NCBI RefSeq assembly: GCF_000382045.1
Contig: NZ_KB907450.1
Coordinates: forward strand, 572,204-636,203
Origin: Variovorax atrisoli 110B
GTDB taxonomy: Bacteria > Pseudomonadota > Gammaproteobacteria > Burkholderiales > Burkholderiaceae_C
DNA length: 64,000 bases
Direction: 5' to 3'
The number at the start of each line of letters is the position of its first letter. Position 1 is the stretch's first letter. The notes beneath the pieces are model-generated. The model was not told where the DNA came from, did not search any database, and was given only the letters and a program-made list of their open reading frames with translations. The position numbers and the translations under genes were made by a program. Below are positions 62,090 through 64,000 of the stretch, in pieces.

Positions 62090-64000
62090 GTGCGTCTTAA
62101 TTCCATCAAGCTATCGGGCTTCAAGTCGTTCGCCGAACCCACCAACTTCATGCTGCCGGGCCAACTGGTGGGCGTTGTCGGGCCCAACGGTTGCGGCAAG
62201 TCGAACATCATGGATGCGGTGCGCTGGGTGCTCGGCGAATCGCGCGCCTCGGAGCTTCGCGGCGAGTCGATGCAGGACGTGATCTTCAACGGCACGACCA
62301 CCCGAAAGCAGGCCAGCCGTTCGAGCGTGGAACTGGTGTTCGACAACGCCGACCACCGTGCCGGCGGCCAATGGAACCAGTTCGGCGAAATCGCGGTGCG
62401 GCGCGTGCTCACCCGCGACGGCACCAGCAGCTACTACATCAACAACCAGCCGGTGCGCCGCCGCGACGTCCAGGACGTGTTCCTGGGCACCGGCCTCGGC
62501 CCCCGCGCCTACGCCATCATCGGCCAGGGCACGATCAGCCGGATCATCGAATCCAAGCCCGAGGAGCTGCGCCTCTTCCTCGAAGAAGCCGCCGGCGTCT
62601 CCAAGTACAAGGAGCGCCGCCGCGAGACCGAGAACCGCCTGGGCGACACGCGCGAGAACCTCACGCGCGTCGAGGACATCCTTCGCGAACTCAACGCCAA
62701 CCTCGAGAAGCTCGAGAAGCAGGCCGAGGTGGCCGCGCGCTACAACGCGCTGCAGGGCGACGCCACGAAGAAGCAGCACCAGCTGTGGTTCCTCAAGCGC
62801 AGCGAGAGCAATGCCGACCAGGCGAAGATCAAGGCCGATTCGGAGCGCGCCATCAACGACCTCGAATCGCGCATGGCCGACCTGCGCCACGTCGAGGCCG
62901 AGCTCGAGACCGTGCGGCAGGCCCACTACGGTGCCGGTGACCTGGTCAACCAGGCACAGGGCAAGCTCTACGAAGCCAGCGCCGAAGTCGGCCGGCTCGA
63001 GGGCGAGATCCGCTTCGTGGTCGAGGGCCGCCAGCGCGTCGAGCAGCGCCTCGTCCAGCTGCGCGAACAGATGGGCCAGTGGGGCCGCCGCCGCGAGGAG
63101 GCCGAAGCCGAGATCGAGACCCTGGCCGGCGCCGGCGTCGATGCCGAGGAGCAGGCCATCATGCTGGCCGCCCAGCTCGAGGAGCACGACGCGCGCATGC
63201 CCGAGCTCGAAGAGGCCGTGCAGCGCGCACAGGACGAGGCCAACACTCAGCGCACGACCGTGTCGCAGGTGCAGCAGCAGATCCAGGTGCTGGCCGCCGA
63301 CCAGCGCAACATCGAGGAGCAGAGCCGCCAGCTGATGCAGCGCAGCGAACGCCTGCGCGCCGACCAGAACGCCCTGGCCGCGCCCGACGAAGCGCGCCTG
63401 CTCGACATGCAGGAGCAGTACGCCATGGCGCAGGAGGCGGCGAGCGAATCCGACGCGCGCCTGCAGGAACTGCTCGAAGCCGTGCCGCAGCTCGACGACG
63501 ACCGCCGCACGAAGCAGCAGGCCGTCAACACCGAGGGCGCCCGCCATGCCGAGTTCTCAGCCCGCCTGGAGGCGTTGCGCGCCCTGCAGGAAAAGGTCAA
63601 GACCGACGGCAAGCTGGCCCCCTGGCTCGCCAAGCACGGCCTCGAAGGCCTGCAGGGCCTGTGGAGCCGCATCCACATCGAGCAGGGCTGGGAGAACGCG
63701 CTCGAGGCCGCGCTGCGCGAGCGCCTGGGCGCGCTCGAGGTCAGCCGGCTGGAGATGGTCCGCGCTTTCGGCAACGATGCGCCGCCTGCCAAGCTGGCCT
63801 TCTACAGCCCGCCGGCCGCAGGCGTGCCCGAGGGTTCGGCAACGCTGCCGCGCCTGTCGAGCCTGCTGCGCCTGAACGATGCCGGTCAGCAGGCGCTGCT
63901 GAGCGACTGGCTGCACGGCTGCTACACCGCCGCGAGCTTCGAGGAGGCGCTGGCCCAGCGTGGCTCGCTGCAGCCGGGCGAGGTCATTTACGTGCAGAGC
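62090..64000 (+). CDS. smc: Chromosome segregation protein SMC (3' end outside window)
   Basis: Condensin-like ATPase that compacts and segregates the chromosome; the first 637 codons are in the window, about half the usual length. The N-terminal head is present: RLNSIKLSGFKSFAEPTNFM, Walker A GVVGPNGCGKSNIMDAV (about 27-43), the ESRASELRGESMQDVIFNG segment, LGPRAYAIIGQGTISRIIES and the EERRRETENRLGD start of the coiled coil, then heptad sequence from about 170 to 505 and the beginning of the hinge (APWLAKHGLEGLQGLWSRI, LEAALRERLGALEV). GTG 62090 gives the standard N-terminus. The frame is open at the window end. Confidence 0.97.
   Translation, partial: MRLNSIKLSGFKSFAEPTNFMLPGQLVGVVGPNGCGKSNIMDAVRWVLGESRASELRGESMQDVIFNGTTTRKQASRSSVELVFDNADHRAGGQWNQFGEIAVRRVLTRDGTSSYYINNQPVRRRDVQDVFLGTGLGPRAYAIIGQGTISRIIESKPEELRLFLEEAAGVSKYKERRRETENRLGDTRENLTRVEDILRELNANLEKLEKQAEVAARYNALQGDATKKQHQLWFLKRSESNADQAKIKADSERAINDLESRMADLRHVEAELETVRQAHYGAGDLVNQAQGKLYEASAEVGRLEGEIRFVVEGRQRVEQRLVQLREQMGQWGRRREEAEAEIETLAGAGVDAEEQAIMLAAQLEEHDARMPELEEAVQRAQDEANTQRTTVSQVQQQIQVLAADQRNIEEQSRQLMQRSERLRADQNALAAPDEARLLDMQEQYAMAQEAASESDARLQELLEAVPQLDDDRRTKQQAVNTEGARHAEFSARLEALRALQEKVKTDGKLAPWLAKHGLEGLQGLWSRIHIEQGWENALEAALRERLGALEVSRLEMVRAFGNDAPPAKLAFYSPPAAGVPEGSATLPRLSSLLRLNDAGQQALLSDWLHGCYTAASFEEALAQRGSLQPGEVIYVQS

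Overview
The window is a gene-dense, high-GC bacterial chromosome segment (no phage, transposase, CRISPR or RNA gene seen). The Fe-superoxide dismutase, single-subunit NADP isocitrate dehydrogenase, ClpS-ClpA pair, KdsB-Trm112-LpxK-ExbD-ExbB block, Bug-type periplasmic binding protein and frequent GTG/TTG starts with ATGA/GTGA overlaps all fit a betaproteobacterium of the Comamonadaceae, most like Variovorax. That placement is an inference from protein style and gene order, not from a marker-gene search.

Layout. 1-1.5 kb: the 3' part of glmM and a GNAT acetyltransferase. 1.6-7.2 kb (minus): acyl-CoA catabolic genes (acyl-CoA dehydrogenase, APH-fold kinase, Crp/Fnr regulator, PaaG-like crotonase, PaaH-like dehydrogenase), plausibly for hydroxy- or keto-acids. 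7.3-10.8 kb: MFS exporter, 2-hydroxyacid dehydrogenase, a small unknown gene and lexA with two adjacent SOS boxes. 10.9-18.1 kb: asparaginase, adk, the envelope block kdsB-trm112-lpxK-exbD-exbB, xseA and sodB. 18.1-19.4 kb: DUF192 protein and two small basic secreted proteins. 19.5-28.1 kb: icd, clpS-clpA, cardiolipin synthase, exonuclease I, hexapeptide acetyltransferase and a DUF3574 lipoprotein. 28.1-34.8 kb: Bug-type binding protein, sirtuin, a four-gene operon with a sterol-desaturase-like enzyme and an EF-hand lipoprotein, and an OmpR/EnvZ-type two-component system.

34.8-47.2 kb is a minus-strand nucleobase block. It encodes two homologues of the yeast URC uracil-degradation pathway (URC1 and URC4) next to uracil phosphoribosyltransferase, a complete BMP-type nucleoside ABC importer (binding protein, ATPase, two permeases), a lipoprotein nucleosidase and a cytosine-deaminase-like amidohydrolase. 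Together they form a plausible release-import-deaminate-phosphoribosylate-degrade route. Two copies of a ~92-bp intergenic repeat flank the binding-protein gene, and one copy is translated as the N-terminus of the nucleosidase.

47.4-50.5 kb: a small lipoprotein, an ECF sigma factor with an NrsF-type (DUF1109) membrane anti-sigma and a self-promoter-like motif, and a HerA-type DUF853 ATPase. 50.8-60.4 kb is a tightly overlapping ten-gene plus-strand operon resembling aryl-polyene clusters: acyl carrier protein, COG4648 membrane protein, AMP-ligase/dehydratase fusion, acyltransferase, LolA-like protein, MMPL exporter, NodB deacetylase, methyltransferase, second dehydratase and FabG-type ketoreductase. 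It has no ketosynthase, aromatic ammonia-lyase or thioesterase, so it is either a reduced system or depends on genes elsewhere. The window ends with an orphan ParA-type ATPase, a lipoprotein and the 5' part of smc.
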